Assembly: GCA_028571685.1 (NCBI GenBank)
Contig: CM053143.1
Location: forward strand, 141,890,829 to 141,954,828
Origin: Heterohyrax brucei
Lineage: Eukaryota; Chordata; Mammalia; Hyracoidea; Procaviidae
Reading direction: 5' to 3'
Length of the DNA stretch: 64,000 nt
In this document: positions 36,048 through 47,984 of the stretch, piece after piece
How positions within the stretch are numbered: the stretch's first letter is position 1
Layout: each line of letters starts with the position of its first letter
Notes under the pieces: model-generated
The model's input: only the letters and a program-made list of their open reading frames with translations
Told to the model about the DNA's origin: nothing
Database searches by the model: none
Program-made: the position numbers and the translations under genes

Positions 36048-36215
36048 AACAGTGGTGCAAATGGTTAATGCACTCAGCTGCTAACTGAAGACAGAGCAGT
36101 ATATGTCCATCTATGGTGCCTAGGAAGAAAGGCCTGGCAATCTACGTCTGAAAAATCAGCCTTTAAGATCCTATGGAGCACAGTTTGACACACACAGCCT
36201 TGCCATATTTAGAAA
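36048..36215 (+). repeat. Afrotherian SINE, long form
   Basis: Forward copy: AGTGGTGCAAATGGTTAATG, GGAAGAAAGGCCTGGCAATC, TACGTCTGAAAAATCAGCC and CTATGGAGCACAGTTTGACA. The 3' tail is lost. Confidence 0.88.
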
Positions 36216-37660
36216 TTGAATCAGGGGTAACTACTTTTTTACAGCCCAAATCTGACTTCTGCTTGGTACATGGTACTGGATAACTTATAAGCTTCAAAGA
36301 TCCTGCTTGCTCCTTTAGCATACAATCAGACCCCACAGGGTGCAAACAGATAACTGGCAGCCACTTTATCCGACAGCCTCATTCTGTCTTTTTAAGGGTG
36401 GAAGCATTCTGTAGAGACACACAGCACACCTATACTACCCTCTTCCATCTATAGCAGAGAGAACTAGAAAAGAAGAATCAGAGAAAGTGCCGCCCGCCAG
36501 CGTCCACAATTCCACAATTTGTCTTCTGACTCCCACACACACCAAGACAACACTGCGATCTGCCGTGCCACCCTCACAACCGTTGCTGTGCTTCAGAGGA
36601 CTGTTGCAGACATGGCCATTCCACCTCACTGAGAGCCTTCTTCCTTTACTGCTGGCCCTCTACTTCACCAAGCATGACGTCCTGCTCCAGGGAACGGTTC
36701 CTGTCTGATAACACATCCAAAGAACAGGAAAGAAGTCTCAGCATCCTCGCGTCTAAGGAGCATTCTGGCTATGCCTCCTCCAGGACAGATCTGTTTGTTC
36801 TCGGGCAGCCGTGATACATTTCACACCCTTCGCTAACACCATAATTCAAAGTCATCAGTTCTTTGACTTTTCCTACTTACTGTCCAGCTTTTCCACACAC
36901 ATAAGGTGTTTGAAAATATGGCTTGACCAGGTGTAACTTGGTCCACAGGATATCTTTGCTTTTTTTTTTTAAAGGAGACTATTCTATCAAATTTATAAAT
37001 TTTGATTTACAATTAAATCAGATCACTCTTTAATAGTCATTGCCAAAGACGTGACAAACCAAACATGAACAAGATTCAAACCAATCGTGTGATTTTTTTC
37101 ACCCTATTTAATTCTCTTGTTTGCTAGTTCCCTACTCAAGCATTTCATGAAAATAAGCCAATGCTAGAACCCACTGTTGTAACTGACTTGAAAAATTAAA
37201 TGGGGGGAAACATATTTAAATGGCAACTTTCCTATTTTATACTCACATGTAAAAGTTTATACAGAATGATGGTCTCACCTACATCCCCTTACTGAGTAAA
37301 TTTTAAGACAATTAGTCACTCTATAGCTTACAGTCTTAAAGTGGGTTCCTAGCACCTTCAGATACGGTACACCTTTTGGCAGTATCCCATAGTTGTTCAA
37401 TTTTTCTTTGTGGTTTTTTCAATCTTTTTCCTCCTCATGTTTCATTTAGAAAAAAATTCTACTATTTTCAATTCACTGATACTTTTCTTGTCTGTACTGA
37501 CTCATTCCTATTACTGTTTTTTCTAATTTTTAGAATTTTCCTTTTTTAAAAATTTCATCTTCCTGAAGGTATTATTTCCCTTTACCTTCAGATATGACAT
37601 CTAAACATATTCAGTTTCTTCACATTTTCTGTCCCTTCTCACTTCACACTACACACTATA
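36216..37660. other. DCUN1D4: Intron sequence, nothing recognised
   Basis: 36440-36840 is locally GC-richer but has no exon signals or CpG cluster. The rest is AT-rich. Confidence 0.45.
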
Positions 37661-37823
37661 AACCAGAAAACCAAACCCAGTGCTACTGTGTCGATTCCAA
37701 CTCATACTGACCCTAAGGGTCAGAGCAGAAGTGCCCCACAGTTTCCAGTAAGCACTTGGTGGATTTGAACTGCTGACCTTTTGGTAAGCAGTTGTAGCAC
37801 TTAACTAAGCCAGGAGGGTTTCC
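37661..37823 (-). repeat. Afrotherian SINE, short form
   Basis: Reverse copy: AACCCAGTGCTACTGTGTCG, ATTCCAACTCATACTGACCC and TGGATTTGAACTGCTGACC. Confidence 0.93.
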
Positions 37824-37859
37824 TATACACACTAGTTACATCTAACTACTTCATGTTAA

Positions 37860-38235
37860 AGTTTTTTTTTTTAAAAAAAAACTTGTTTATCAAAGGTTGT
37901 TTCCATGTGTAAACCTTTTCATGAGATTTCAAATTCGTGATCTCACATGACTTCTATCTCTCTGTGATTAACTTATTTCACTCAACATAATGTCCTCCAC
38001 TGTGCTCCATGTTATGAGATGACATCATCTCTCGCCAGCATCTGTGCTAAAAAAAAGACTGTCCTTTTCCCATTTGGTGGACCTCGGGCCTTTGTCAAAG
38101 ATCAGGTGGCCACAGGTTAATGGATTTACATCTGGGTCCTCAATTCTGTTCCATTGGTCAATGTATGTGTCATTGCGCTAGTACCAGGAGTCTTTGTTTT
38201 TAAGGTGTATAGCTGCAAACAGCATATTACTGCTG
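37860..38235 (-). mobile_element. L1 ORF2 and 3'-end fragments, antisense
   Basis: TTCACTCAACATAATGTCCT and GGGCCTTTGTCAAAGATCAG ... AATTCTGTTCCATTGGTCAA ... CTAGTACCAGGAGTCTTTG are antisense ORF2 phrases, but they lie closer together than in an intact ORF2. Confidence 0.75.
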
Positions 38236-38239
38236 TCAT

Positions 38240-40478
38240 TTTGTAGTGCCTTTTTTTTCCTCCCCTGGTGGTGCTGCTATCTTCTTTGTTCCTCTTTCTC
38301 TCCTGTGCTGAACTCCTTTGTTTTGTGGATTTTTCATTTCTTTTGCTTTTAGAGATCTTCTTTTTATTAAGACTTTACAGTTTCCTTCTTTATTCTGATG
38401 AGTAGGTTTGTTTTCTTTATGGTTAGCTTTAAATTCACCCTTGTCTTCTAGGGTTGAATTGTCTATTGTTACTTGGGGAAACCTTGGTGGTATAGTAGTT
38501 AAATGCTATGGGTGCTACCCAAAAGGTTCAAATCTACCGGGCACTCCTTGGAAACTGACTCACTACGAGTCAGAATCAACTCAGTGCCAAAGGGTTTGGT
38601 TTGGTTTTTATTGTTACTCGGTAGTTTCTTGCCTTTGACTTCATTAGAAAGTTCTGTAACTACACTGTTGATTCCTTCTTCTATTGTTCTGATATTGTTG
38701 ATGGTTACAAATTAACTTCTTGCACTACCTGTCATAATTCTTTTAGTTTTGGATAATCCTTGAAGATTAATTTCCTAGGCTGATATTTGGCTAGTACAAT
38801 TCTGTGTCCTAGACTCAGGTTGTGAGCTGATATTGTTTGTTCCCAGACTGAAGGCCTCTTTTTAAATAATTCTTGTAAGTTTAATTTGGTTTTTATAGAT
38901 TCCCTTAATTCCTCTTTATCAGGAAATGTCCTGATTTCACTGTCATGTCTGAATGAGAGTTTTGCAGGACATATTTTGGGTTGGCACTTTTTTTTTTTCT
39001 TTCAGGGTTTCATATTTATCATCCATCCCACTGCCTTCTTGCCCGCATGGTTTCTACTAAATAAACAGGGTTTAGTCTTACTGTTTCTCCTCTGTTTTTC
39101 CCGAGCTGCTCTCAAGATTTTTTCTGTCTTTGATTTTAGTGAGTGTAATTATGATACACCCCGATGGATTTTTTTTTTTTTAAAGGTCCATCCTGTATGG
39201 GGTTTGTTGAGTTTCTTGGATGGTCAGCTTTTCATGTCTCCTGATATTAGGCAAGTTTTCTGTATGCAATTCTTCAGTGATCTGCGTTTTCCATTTTGTC
39301 CTCCTGTTCTGGAACTCTGATAACGTGGAAACTTTTGCTTTAAATTGCATGCCCCATAATTCTCAGAGTTTCTTCATTTTTCTTTGTTTCTTTTTTTTCT
39401 GATTTTTCCTCAGTGAAAATTCCAAGTGTTTATGCTCAGTTTTGCTGATCCTGAGTTACAACATTACAAACCTGCTCCTCAGCTCTTCTATGCCATTATC
39501 CATTTCTGAAATACTGTTGTTTATCTTTTGGATTTCTAACGGCTGTTTTCATATGATTTCTAGTTGTGAATTTTTTTTGGCATTTGTTCATGTATTATTT
39601 TCATGAATTTGCTTTATCCATAAATTTGTCTATTTTTTCCTCATTTTTTTCTGCATTTTGCTTCAACTCTTGGATAGCTCTAAATATCAGAGATTTTAAT
39701 TCCATATCAGGTGACTTCTATTGCCTTTTGTTCTACTGGAAAGTCATTTGGTGTTTTATTTCACATACCTACTGGGATCTTCCTGTCTTGTTTTTGTATG
39801 TTTTGACATTCTCTGCTGTCTTTGGGTCATTCACTAGTTATTTTCTTTGTTTACTGATTGTAGATCTGTCTGTTTCTTCTTGATTTTTTGGTTTAATTTG
39901 GTAATGTTAGACCAGGCAGCCTGTGCACGTCTTTATTGTTTGCCTGTGGCTACGATATTTTCACCTTTTTGTTCAACAGGCAGGGCCAGGTACTCAGCTA
40001 TGGAGCAGCAGGACAGGTCCAGTGGGTTACCTGTGTCCTGGGAGCTTCTGAAGTTGCTTTTGAGTACCGTCTGCCCATCTCCAGTGAAGCTGTGATGAAT
40101 CTGAGTAGCAGGGACACCATTCTCCCCAAGTGGCCCGGCCACCCGCTGGCCAGGAGACATCAGAGGCAGAGCAGTAGGGAGAAGATGCAGGGTGGGAAAG
40201 GGTACTTTGTCCTCTGCTAAGACCGCTGTAAACTTGCTCTCCTGTGCTCTTTGTCTGCCAATCTGTGCTGGGTTAGATGATATAGAACTTTCTATCTCGT
40301 CTCTCTCTGTTTTCTATCAATTTCTGATTCCATTCAGTTTTACGATGAGTTCTTATCTCTTCCTGTGATATTTCACATTCTAAGACTGACCTTTATCACT
40401 GTTTTACTTAGTTCAGGTCTGTGCCCTGGAGGGACAATGAAGTGCTTCTGTCTATGGTGCCATATTGGCCAGAAGTCC
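38240..40478 (-). mobile_element. Antisense L1/HAL1-like ORF1 and 5' UTR
   Basis: Antisense sequence whose right end reads, on the minus strand, GACTTCTGGCCAATATGGCA, an L1-type 5' terminus. It continues leftward through a GC-richer 5' UTR (40210-39940) into ORF1-like, coiled-coil-coding sequence. An ORF2 C-terminal fragment follows directly at its left edge, so most of ORF2 is missing. That is the layout of a HAL1 (half-L1) element, though a deleted L1 would look the same. A SINE lies inside. Confidence 0.6.
38476..38612 (+). repeat. Afrotherian SINE, short form, internally deleted
   Basis: Forward copy: GGGGAAACCTTGGTGGTATA, GTAGTTAAATGCTATGGGTG, GGGCACTCCTTGGAAACTGA and CTACGAGTCAGAATCAACTC. 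The GGGCAGTTCTACTCTGTCC block is missing. Confidence 0.92.
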
Positions 40479-40760
40479 ACATCTTCGCTTTTTAATACCT
40501 TTAGGGAGTCTTTTTGCAGTAGATCTGCCCAAGTCAATACCCTGTCTGAAATCCATGACAACTTCAATCTTTCCTCCATTTATAATGATACTGCTTACTG
40601 GTCCAGTTGTGATGACTGTCTTCTTTACAATGGGGTGTAATCCACACTGAAGGCTATAGTCTTTGATCTTCATCAGTAAGTGCTTCAAGTTCTCTTTACT
40701 TTCAGCAAGGTTGCATCATCTGCATAGTGCAGATTGTCTGAGTCTTCCTCCAATCCTGAT
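40452..40760 (-). pseudogene. RTE reverse transcriptase C-terminal fragment
   Basis: An open frame (40688-40452) carries the RT segment just after YADD: K-I-K-D-Y-S-L-Q-C-G-L-H-P-I-V-K-K-T then G-P-V-S-S-I-I-I-N-G. A parallel frame (40579-40373) carries L-L-Q-K-D-S-L-K-V-L-K-S, so there is a frameshift within the domain. The family is RTE/BovB. A broken relic. Confidence 0.8.
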
Positions 40761-41476
40761 GCCTCATTCTTCTTCATATAGTCATTTCTCATATTATCTG
40801 CTCAGCATACTGAAGGAATAAATATGGTGAAAGGCTACACCCCTGATGCACACCTTTCCTGACCATAAGCCATGTAGCATCCACTTGTTCTGTTCCAACA
40901 ATTGCCTCGTCTTGGTCTAGGTAGAGTTTCTGCATGAAGGCAATTAAGTATTCTAGAATTTCGATTCTTCACAATGGTGTTCATAATTTTCACAGTCAAT
41001 AAAACACAATTAAGTAAGTTTCTGGCATCCTCTGCTTTCAGCCACAATCCATCTGACTTTCTTTCCATGTTCTCTTTGAAATATGGCTCAAACTCCTGGC
41101 AGTTCCCCGTGAATGTACTGCCACAACATTCTTTAATTTCTTCATCATAATCTTACTTGTATGTGATATTCATACTACTGTTTGATGGTATTCACATTCT
41201 GCTGGGTCACCTTTCTTTAAAATGGGCACAAATACAGATCTCTTCCAGTTGGTTGGACAGACAACTTTCTTTCAAATATTTTGGCAAACCTAAGTGAGCA
41301 CTTCCAGTACTGCACCTGTTTGCTGAAACATCTCAGTTGGTACTGTCAGTACTGTCTTTCACCAATGTCTTCAGGGCAACTTGGACTTCTTCTTTCAGTA
41401 CCATTAGCTCTTGATCATAGTCTACCTCCTGAAATGGGAGAATATCAACCAGTTCTTTTTGGTACAGTGTCTGTGT

Positions 41477-41492
41477 ATTTCTTCTATCTTTT
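41477..41492 (+). repeat. Target-site duplication, left copy, of young L1
   Basis: ATTTCTTCTATCTTTT, identical to 44084-44099. The right edge merges with the L1 poly-T. Confidence 0.9.
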
Positions 41493-44083
41493 TTTTTTTA
41501 ATTTTATTTAACATAACTGAGTGAAAATGTACATTCACATGTAAATTTACATGCCCACCTATATGCAGCTTCCACTGCTCTCCCTGTCCGGTGACTGCAC
41601 ACTATTCCTCTCTGCTCCATACCTGTCTCATCCTCCCAACAGTCTCCTTTCCCCTCCTCTCCGTCCACTCCCCTTCCTCCAGCCAGAGGTCAGCAAGATG
41701 ATATCCTATAGATGTATAGAACCATAAAGTGCTTCCAATATATGGTTACTCTGCATTGCCAAGTCCAATCCATTCCTGTCCAAAGAGTGGAACTTTGTTA
41801 TAATTTATGGGAAAGGGCAGCATCAGGGAATGGAGCCATGCTCTCAGAGGAACACCAAAACCGCTGGACCATCAATTGAGGTCTTTTAGTGGAGATCTCA
41901 TGATGCACCTCTTTTTATTCCTGTGTTGCCACTGAGGCTCCTCTCTGTGAGCTCCATCGTGGCTATCACTGGTGGTGGCCGGGCACCATCCGGTTCTTCG
42001 GTCCCAGGTCGATGTAGGCACCCACTCTTGTGGGTCTCTCTGTCTTCTCGGTTGTCTTTACCGCATGCCATTTTGGCCCTCGGTGAGCATCCATTCCTGC
42101 TGAGTTGGGACCATTTGCTGTGTCCTCAGATGGCAGCTTGGCAGCTTTTAAGACCCCAGACGCCACTCACCAATGTGGGGTGCAGACAGCTCTCTTAGCA
42201 AAACGCTAGTTGTGCCAATTGGCCTGGAATTCGCCTAAGAGCATGGTCCCCCGCCCCCCGCCCCAGCTACTCTATCCTTGCAGTACTGAGTTAAGATGGA
42301 AGGAGTACTCAAGTTATGCTGAAGTCCACTTAATGTTGTTCTTGTTCCTAATGTGTGCTGTCACCGCTTTCTCCCAACTAGATTTCTAGTAACTATCTAA
42401 ACTAAACCCTCCCCCCCACGCCCTCCCTCCCTCCCCTCCCTTGCAGCTGTCAAAGAGTCTTTTCTTCTACACACAAGTCTGTTTTTGAGATCTTATCGTA
42501 GAGATCTCATACAGTATTTGCCCTTTTGTCGCTGACTACTTTCACTCAACATAATGTCTTCCAGTTGAAACCAGGTTAGGAGATGTTTCCTGGAATCATC
42601 GTTATTCTTTATCATTGTGTAGCGCTCCATTGAGTATATGTACCACAGTTTACCTATCCATTCTTCTATTGTTGGGCATCTGGGTTGATTCCATCTTTTT
42701 GCTATTGTGGACTGTGCTGCGATAAACATTCTGGTGCATGTGTCTGCTGGTGTGAAAGGCCTTGAATCTGTAGGATATATTCGAAGTAGTGGAATTACTG
42801 GGTCAAATGGTATATCGATATCCATTTTTTTAAGGAAGCGCCCGATTGCCTTCCAAAGAGGCTGGACCATTTTGCAACCCCCCAACAGTGTAGGAGGGTT
42901 CCACTTTCTACACAGCCTCTCCAGCATTTGTTGTTTTGTGTTTTCTGGATCATGGCCAATCTTGTTTGGGTGAGATGGTATCTCATTGTTGTCTTGATTT
43001 GAATTTCTTTAATAACTAAAGATCGTGAACATGTCCGCAGGTGTTTTTTGGCTGCCTGGATCTCCTCTTTAGTGAAGTGTCTGTCCATCTCCTTTGCCCG
43101 TTACTTAACTGGATGGTTTGTCTTCTTCTTATTGATATTTTGTAGTATCTTATAGATTATGGAGATGAGGCGTCGATCTGACATAGAGTTGCCAAATATT
43201 TTTTCCCACTCTGTGGGTGTTCTTTTAATTCTATTAATAAAGTCTTTGGATGAGCAAAAGTGTTTGATTCTTAATAGTTCCCATTTATCTACTTTCTCTT
43301 CTGTTGATTGAGGTTTCTTTGACAGATTTTGGAGTCTGTCCTCATTGTGTATTAAAACTTCCATTGCTGTTCCTACCTTTTCTTGGATGAGCTTTATCAT
43401 TTTAGGTTTGATATTTAGGTCTTTTATCCAGTTGGAGTTGGTTTTTGTGTAAGGTGTAAGATATGGATCTTGATTCAGTTTATTGCAGATGGATAACCAA
43501 TTTTGCCAGCACCAATTGCTGAAGATACTGTTTAATGTCTTAGGGCCTTTGTCGAATATCAGAGGTTCATAGGCAGATGGTGTCATCTCTGGGGTCTCAA
43601 TTCTGTTCCATTGATCGATCTGTCTGTTCTTGTGCCAGTACCAAGCTGTTTTGACCACTGTGGCAGTGTAGTATGTTCTAAGGTCGGGTAATTAAAGGCC
43701 TCCCAGTGTGTTCTTCTTCTTTAGTAGTACCTTACTTATCCGGGGCTTCTTCCCTTTCCAAACAAAATTGGTGATTTGTTTCTCCATCTCATTAAAAAAT
43801 GGTGCTGGAACTTGTATTGGGATTGCATTATATAAAATAAATTGCTTTGGGTAAAATAGACATTTTCACAATGTTAAGTCTTCCTATCCATGAGCAGGGT
43901 AGGTTTTTCCATTTATCTAAGTCTCTCTTAGTTTCTTGTAGTAAGGGCTTGTAGTTCTCTTTGTAAAGGTCTGTTGTTTCTCTGGTTAGACTAATTCCTA
44001 GGTACTTTATCTTCTTAGGGGCTATCGTAAATGGTATTGATTTAATAATTTCCTCCTTAACAGTCTCGTTGATGGTATAAAGG
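41493..44083 (-). mobile_element. 5'-truncated L1 inserted in the RTE, sense to DCUN1D4
   Basis: Poly-T at the left end is the L1 poly-A on the minus strand. The 3' UTR covers about 41500-42490 and ORF2 42493-44083. Perfect 16-bp target-site duplications flank it, and RTE sequence continues on both sides. Same subfamily as the 8-kb L1 and the L1 at 49530-51534; relatively young. Confidence 0.93.
42493..44083 (-). pseudogene. L1 ORF2 C-terminal part
   Basis: Three long open pieces on the minus strand, 43101-43658, 42795-43088 and 42493-42927, cover the ORF2 region after the RT domain: W-Y-W-H-K-N-R-Q-I-D-Q-W, D-P-Y-L-T-P-Y-T-K, E-W-E-K-I-F and the Cys motif region [12 protein letters not shown]. 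It ends C-M-R-S-L-R at a stop. Only a few frameshifts separate the pieces, the least decayed ORF2 in the window, but the RT catalytic core is absent because of 5' truncation. Confidence 0.92.
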
Positions 44084-44099
44084 ATTTCTTCTATCTTTT
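44084..44099 (+). repeat. Target-site duplication, right copy, of young L1
   Basis: ATTTCTTCTATCTTTT, the partner of 41477-41492. Confidence 0.93.
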
Positions 44100-44603
44100 G
44101 ATGCTTAGCGTATCATTCAATTTTTACCCATAGGATACTGTAATATTGCAAGTCTTGAATTTTTTCTTCAGGTCTTTTAGCTCAAGAAATGACATGCACA
44201 TTCTTCCATTTTGGTCTTCAAACTCCAGGTCTTTGCACATTTCATTAACACGTTAGTTTTCTTCTCTAGCTGCCTTTTGAAATCTTTTGTTCAGACTTTA
44301 CTTCATTATTTCTTCCATTTGCTTTAGCTACTCTACATTTAAAACAAGTTTCAGAGTCTCTTCTGGCCACCTTAGTGTTTTGTTTCCTGTCTTTTCAACA
44401 ACCTTTAGTTTTCTTCACATATGACGGCCTTGATGTCATTATTCCACAACTCATCTGGTCTTTCATCATTACTGTGCAATATGTCGATTCTATTTTTGAG
44501 ACAGTCTCTAAATTTAGGTGGGATTTACCCACGGTCATAACTTGGCTGTTGTGGACTTGCTTTGATTTTCTTTGGCTTCAGCCTTAACTTGTACAAGGAC
44601 GAA

Positions 44604-45139
44604 TAGTTAAGTTTGTGAACTCACCCTAGAAAAAGTGCTATACACCTAATTGCTGAATATCACTATGGTTACCTTTTAAGTACTCCCCTTGGAAAGCTAT
44701 ACACTGATGCCAGCACCTAGTCAACCCTTCACAGCAATTCTGGAACTCTCTTTCCATATGGCCATCAGAGCTGTCGTTGGATGAGGTCTGACAATTAAGT
44801 TTGCAAACTCAACCTAGAAAGTGTTTTAAAGGGTGGACTAGGTGCTGAGTCAGTCGATAGCTTCCCAAGGGAAGTACTTTGAAGGTGACTGTAGTGAAGG
44901 TATGTAGCACTTTTTCTAGAATGAGTTCATAAACTTAACTGTCAGATCTCACCCAACAACAGTTCTGAGGGACATGTCAGAGAGTTCCAAAAGTGCTCTG
45001 AAGGGTGAAATAGATTCTGGCATCATCGCACAGCTTCCCAAGAGGAGTACTTTGAAGGTGACCATAGTGATATTCAGCAGTGAGGTATGTAGCACTTTTT
45101 CTAAGATGAGTTCACAAACTTAACTGTCAAATCTCACAT
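44604..45139. mobile_element. Mariner-derived composite with inner deletion derivative
   Basis: Left arm 44604-44782 is the 3' end of a mariner on the minus strand (AGTTAAGTTTGTGAACTCAC, AGTACTCCCCTTGGAAAGCT, GGCCATCAGAGCTGTCG). Right arm 44952-45139 is the same segment on the plus strand, ending GTTCACAAACTTAACTGTCA. Between them lies a 169-bp unit (44783-44951) with its own inverted terminal repeats (CTGACAATTAAGTTTGCAAA at the left, AACTTAACTGTCAG at the right). It sits within the RTE. No transposase remains. Confidence 0.82.
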
Positions 45140-46225
45140 ATAAACAAGTGGTCTTTTCTGCAGTCAGCCCTGGTCCTTGTTCCAACTGATGATATCTAGC
45201 TTTTCAATTGCTCCCTCCCCCCCCCCTCGAAAGATTTAGTTAGTTTGATTGCTGTGTATTCCATCCGGAGAGGTCTGCGTGCAGAATCATCTTTTATGTT
45301 TGAGAAAAAAGGTATTTCTAATGAATGAGTAATTGGTCTTCCAAAATTGTATTATGTGATATCCCATGCTGTTTCTATCACCAAGGCCACAGTTTCCAAC
45401 TACTGATTCTACTATGTTTACAACTTCTACATTCCAATCACTAGTAATTACCACTGCATTTTGACTGAGTGATCAATTTCAGGCACAGAAATTAGTAAAA
45501 ATGTCTAGTTTCTTCATCTTTGACAAGTGGTTGGTGTATCAGTTTGAAATAACAGTCATACTAACTTGTCTTCCTAGTAGGCATATGGATATTATTGTAT
45601 CACTGACAGCATTGTACTTCACGAAAGATCTTCAAATGTTCGTTTTGACCATGAATCTGACCCTAACCCTCTTCAATTTGTCATTCCCAGCATAGTGTAT
45701 ACACTATATGATTCAAAACAGCCAATACGAGTCCATTTCAGCACATTAATGCCTAGGAGATCAATCTTCAAGTATTCTATTTTTGACAACGAATTTTCTT
45801 AGATTCATACTCCATATATTCCATGTTCCAATTATCAGTGGATGTCTGCTGCCATTTTTCTTCATTTTTTGTCTTCCCACATCAGCAAATGAAGGCCCTG
45901 GAAAGCTTGACTCCATCCATGTCTTTAAGGTGGACTCTTCTCTAGTTGTTGTTCTTCTCTAGTTGTATTGTAAGCACCTCCCAACCTGAGCGGTTCATCT
46001 TCAGACACTGTATCAGACACTGTTCTGCTGCTATCCATAAGGTTCACCCCGGCCAATGTTTTTCAGAAGTAGGTTGTCAGGTCCTTCTTCCCACTTTCTT
46101 GGCTTGGAAGCTCCATTGAAACATATTCGCCTATGTAACCCTGCTGATTTATGAAACACTGGTGTTACAGCTTCCAGTATCTCAACAACACACAAGCCCT
46201 AACAGTATAACAAATTGACAGAGAG

Positions 46226-47980
46226 GTACAAGTTCTCTTGTACACTGGGAGCTCCATTTACAAACAACACTAAAACGTACAGAATGGTCCACAGAGTTGC
46301 AGCCAACATGCAAGAAAATGATTTACTGTTTCTACCGAATGCTTTGGGGTGGCACCTGCAGAGGAAAAATGCACACCCTGCCTACTTATACAGCCTTCCA
46401 GACAGCTCAGAAGTGACAAAGTCAACTCCATCTTACATCTCAAAGGTGGTTTCTCTAGTGGATAAGTGAAGGAAAGAAATTTCCTTTCAATAATGGTCAT
46501 GGTTTGGTTTGGAACATTTTAAAGTCTAGTGGTAACTGTTCCCTTTTCTGAGTGTTTGCAGAACACAGGAACAAATACACTTGTCTCTGCAGCCAGAGGG
46601 CATCACATATTAGAAGTAGCACTGTTGACAATAACGTTGTCACCAATAACCCTAATCACTAGCTCCTCTACTGTCTGCTGTTTTACAGAAACACTAGCGT
46701 TTCTACTTAATTCTAGTTGTCAACAGTAGCATGTTTTGGGTAAACACAGAAATATAAGTTAACCTACATTGTTAACTTTCCATTAAGGATTTTTTTCCCC
46801 TTATGGATGAAAACTTTCTGCTAAAAGGTTTGCAAGTCACTTTTTCTTGCTTCTGTGTTGAATTTATTCATATTTGAAACCTAAACCATCCCAAATTTGG
46901 TATTTTATCCTTTTTACTCAAAATGTTTATTTTGTAGGTGAGAGTCATGCTTTTCTTTAAAAATATCCATTCTAATAGCAAGTGACTGCTTTAGGACCAT
47001 TTTTCATCATGTCTAGTCACCTATGTCCATCCAAGTCTAGATACTCATGGGCTCACAAGAATGGATCAAACCCAATTAAACTACAAAGATTACAACAACA
47101 CAGTTGAGTTCTTCAGGCAGAACCTGAGAACCATAACAGAAAAACATTAACGTCATGACTACCATAGTCACCTAGGCTATTAAATACCAAATGCTAGGGT
47201 CATAAAGGCAAAAGACATGGCTAATATCCCAACTCTTCCTGTGACATGCTGCCAGACAAATGCCCAAGGATTACCTTGGCCAAATGAGCCCTCTGTTGAA
47301 AGCTAGAGTATCTGCTCCTGAACTGGGCTTTATAACATAGGAATTTTACATACCCCCTTCACCTCTTATAGCCCCAATTATGTAGTAAAATCATAAAATA
47401 CATAAGCAGGTAGCTGTGTAATACCAAGAATTTCCTCTTGTGGTGGCAGGCAGACCATGACTGCTGTATAGAACAAGTCTGTGGCTCCGAACTTCCCTGA
47501 GCTCCTATTCTCCAGGTACTCCTTGGGAGGAGAAGGGGACTGCTGGGAAGGTTTATCCACCTAATATGTCTGTTATCAATATCTTCTATTTACCCTCTAC
47601 ACTGGAATTCTCAGCAGTCTTTCAACCCAGACCAGTCCTTTGTGATCTGGGGTAGCTCACCCCCTTGGATGCAATACCTACTTTCAAAAGCAGATCCAGA
47701 AAGCCCATACCCATGCTCCCCTGACCCCTCCCAGGGTTCTACCTTGGCTTCAGGCATGGACTGGCAGGCTCTTCTGGCAGCAACTTTTGGTTGCTTCCTG
47801 AGAACTTTTCTCTTGATAGTACAGAATCTCAACTTTTACTTGTATAAATTGTTTTCCATCTGTAAGAAGACATTTCCGAGGCTCCCATGCAGCCTAATGG
47901 AACCACGTAACTAATTTCTAGCCAAAAAGATTTAGACAGAAAGGTTGATAATGCTTTGTGCTCAACTAGTAAATACTGAT
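46226..47980. other. DCUN1D4: Intron sequence, nothing recognised
   Basis: No exon signals. 47580-47940 may hold an old unnamed repeat. Confidence 0.45.
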
Positions 47981-47984
47981 GGTT

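Larger units (their letters stand above)
40479..46225 (-). mobile_element. RTE (BovB-like) LINE, split by L1 and mariner insertions
   Basis: Read on the minus strand: the 5' region at 46225-45960 (GGAAGCTGTAACACCAGTGT, GGGAAGAAGGACCTGACAAC, CTTCTGAAAAACATTGGCC), endonuclease-domain sequence at about 45830-45600 (a peptide I-L-K-I-D-L-L-G-I-N is visible), and reverse transcriptase at 41470-40480. The YADD-containing segment N-L-H-Y-A-D-D-A-T is at about 40730-40700, followed by K-H-L-L-M-K-I-K and GPVSSIIINGGKIEVVMDF. It ends at K-V-L-K-S-E-D-V-D-F, against the neighbouring L1/HAL1. Heavily frameshifted. Confidence 0.82.

Noticed and set aside
36435-36840. Possible exon in a locally GC-rich patch
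   Set aside because: No frame with splice sites in phase with DCUN1D4, and no recognisable protein.
38886-39883. Forward frames rich in Phe, Leu and Ser resembling membrane proteins
   Set aside because: They are the antisense of A-rich L1/HAL1 coding sequence, which always reads as hydrophobic protein.
40373-40640. Possible exon suggested by good codon content
   Set aside because: The protein similarity is to RTE reverse transcriptase, not to a host gene.
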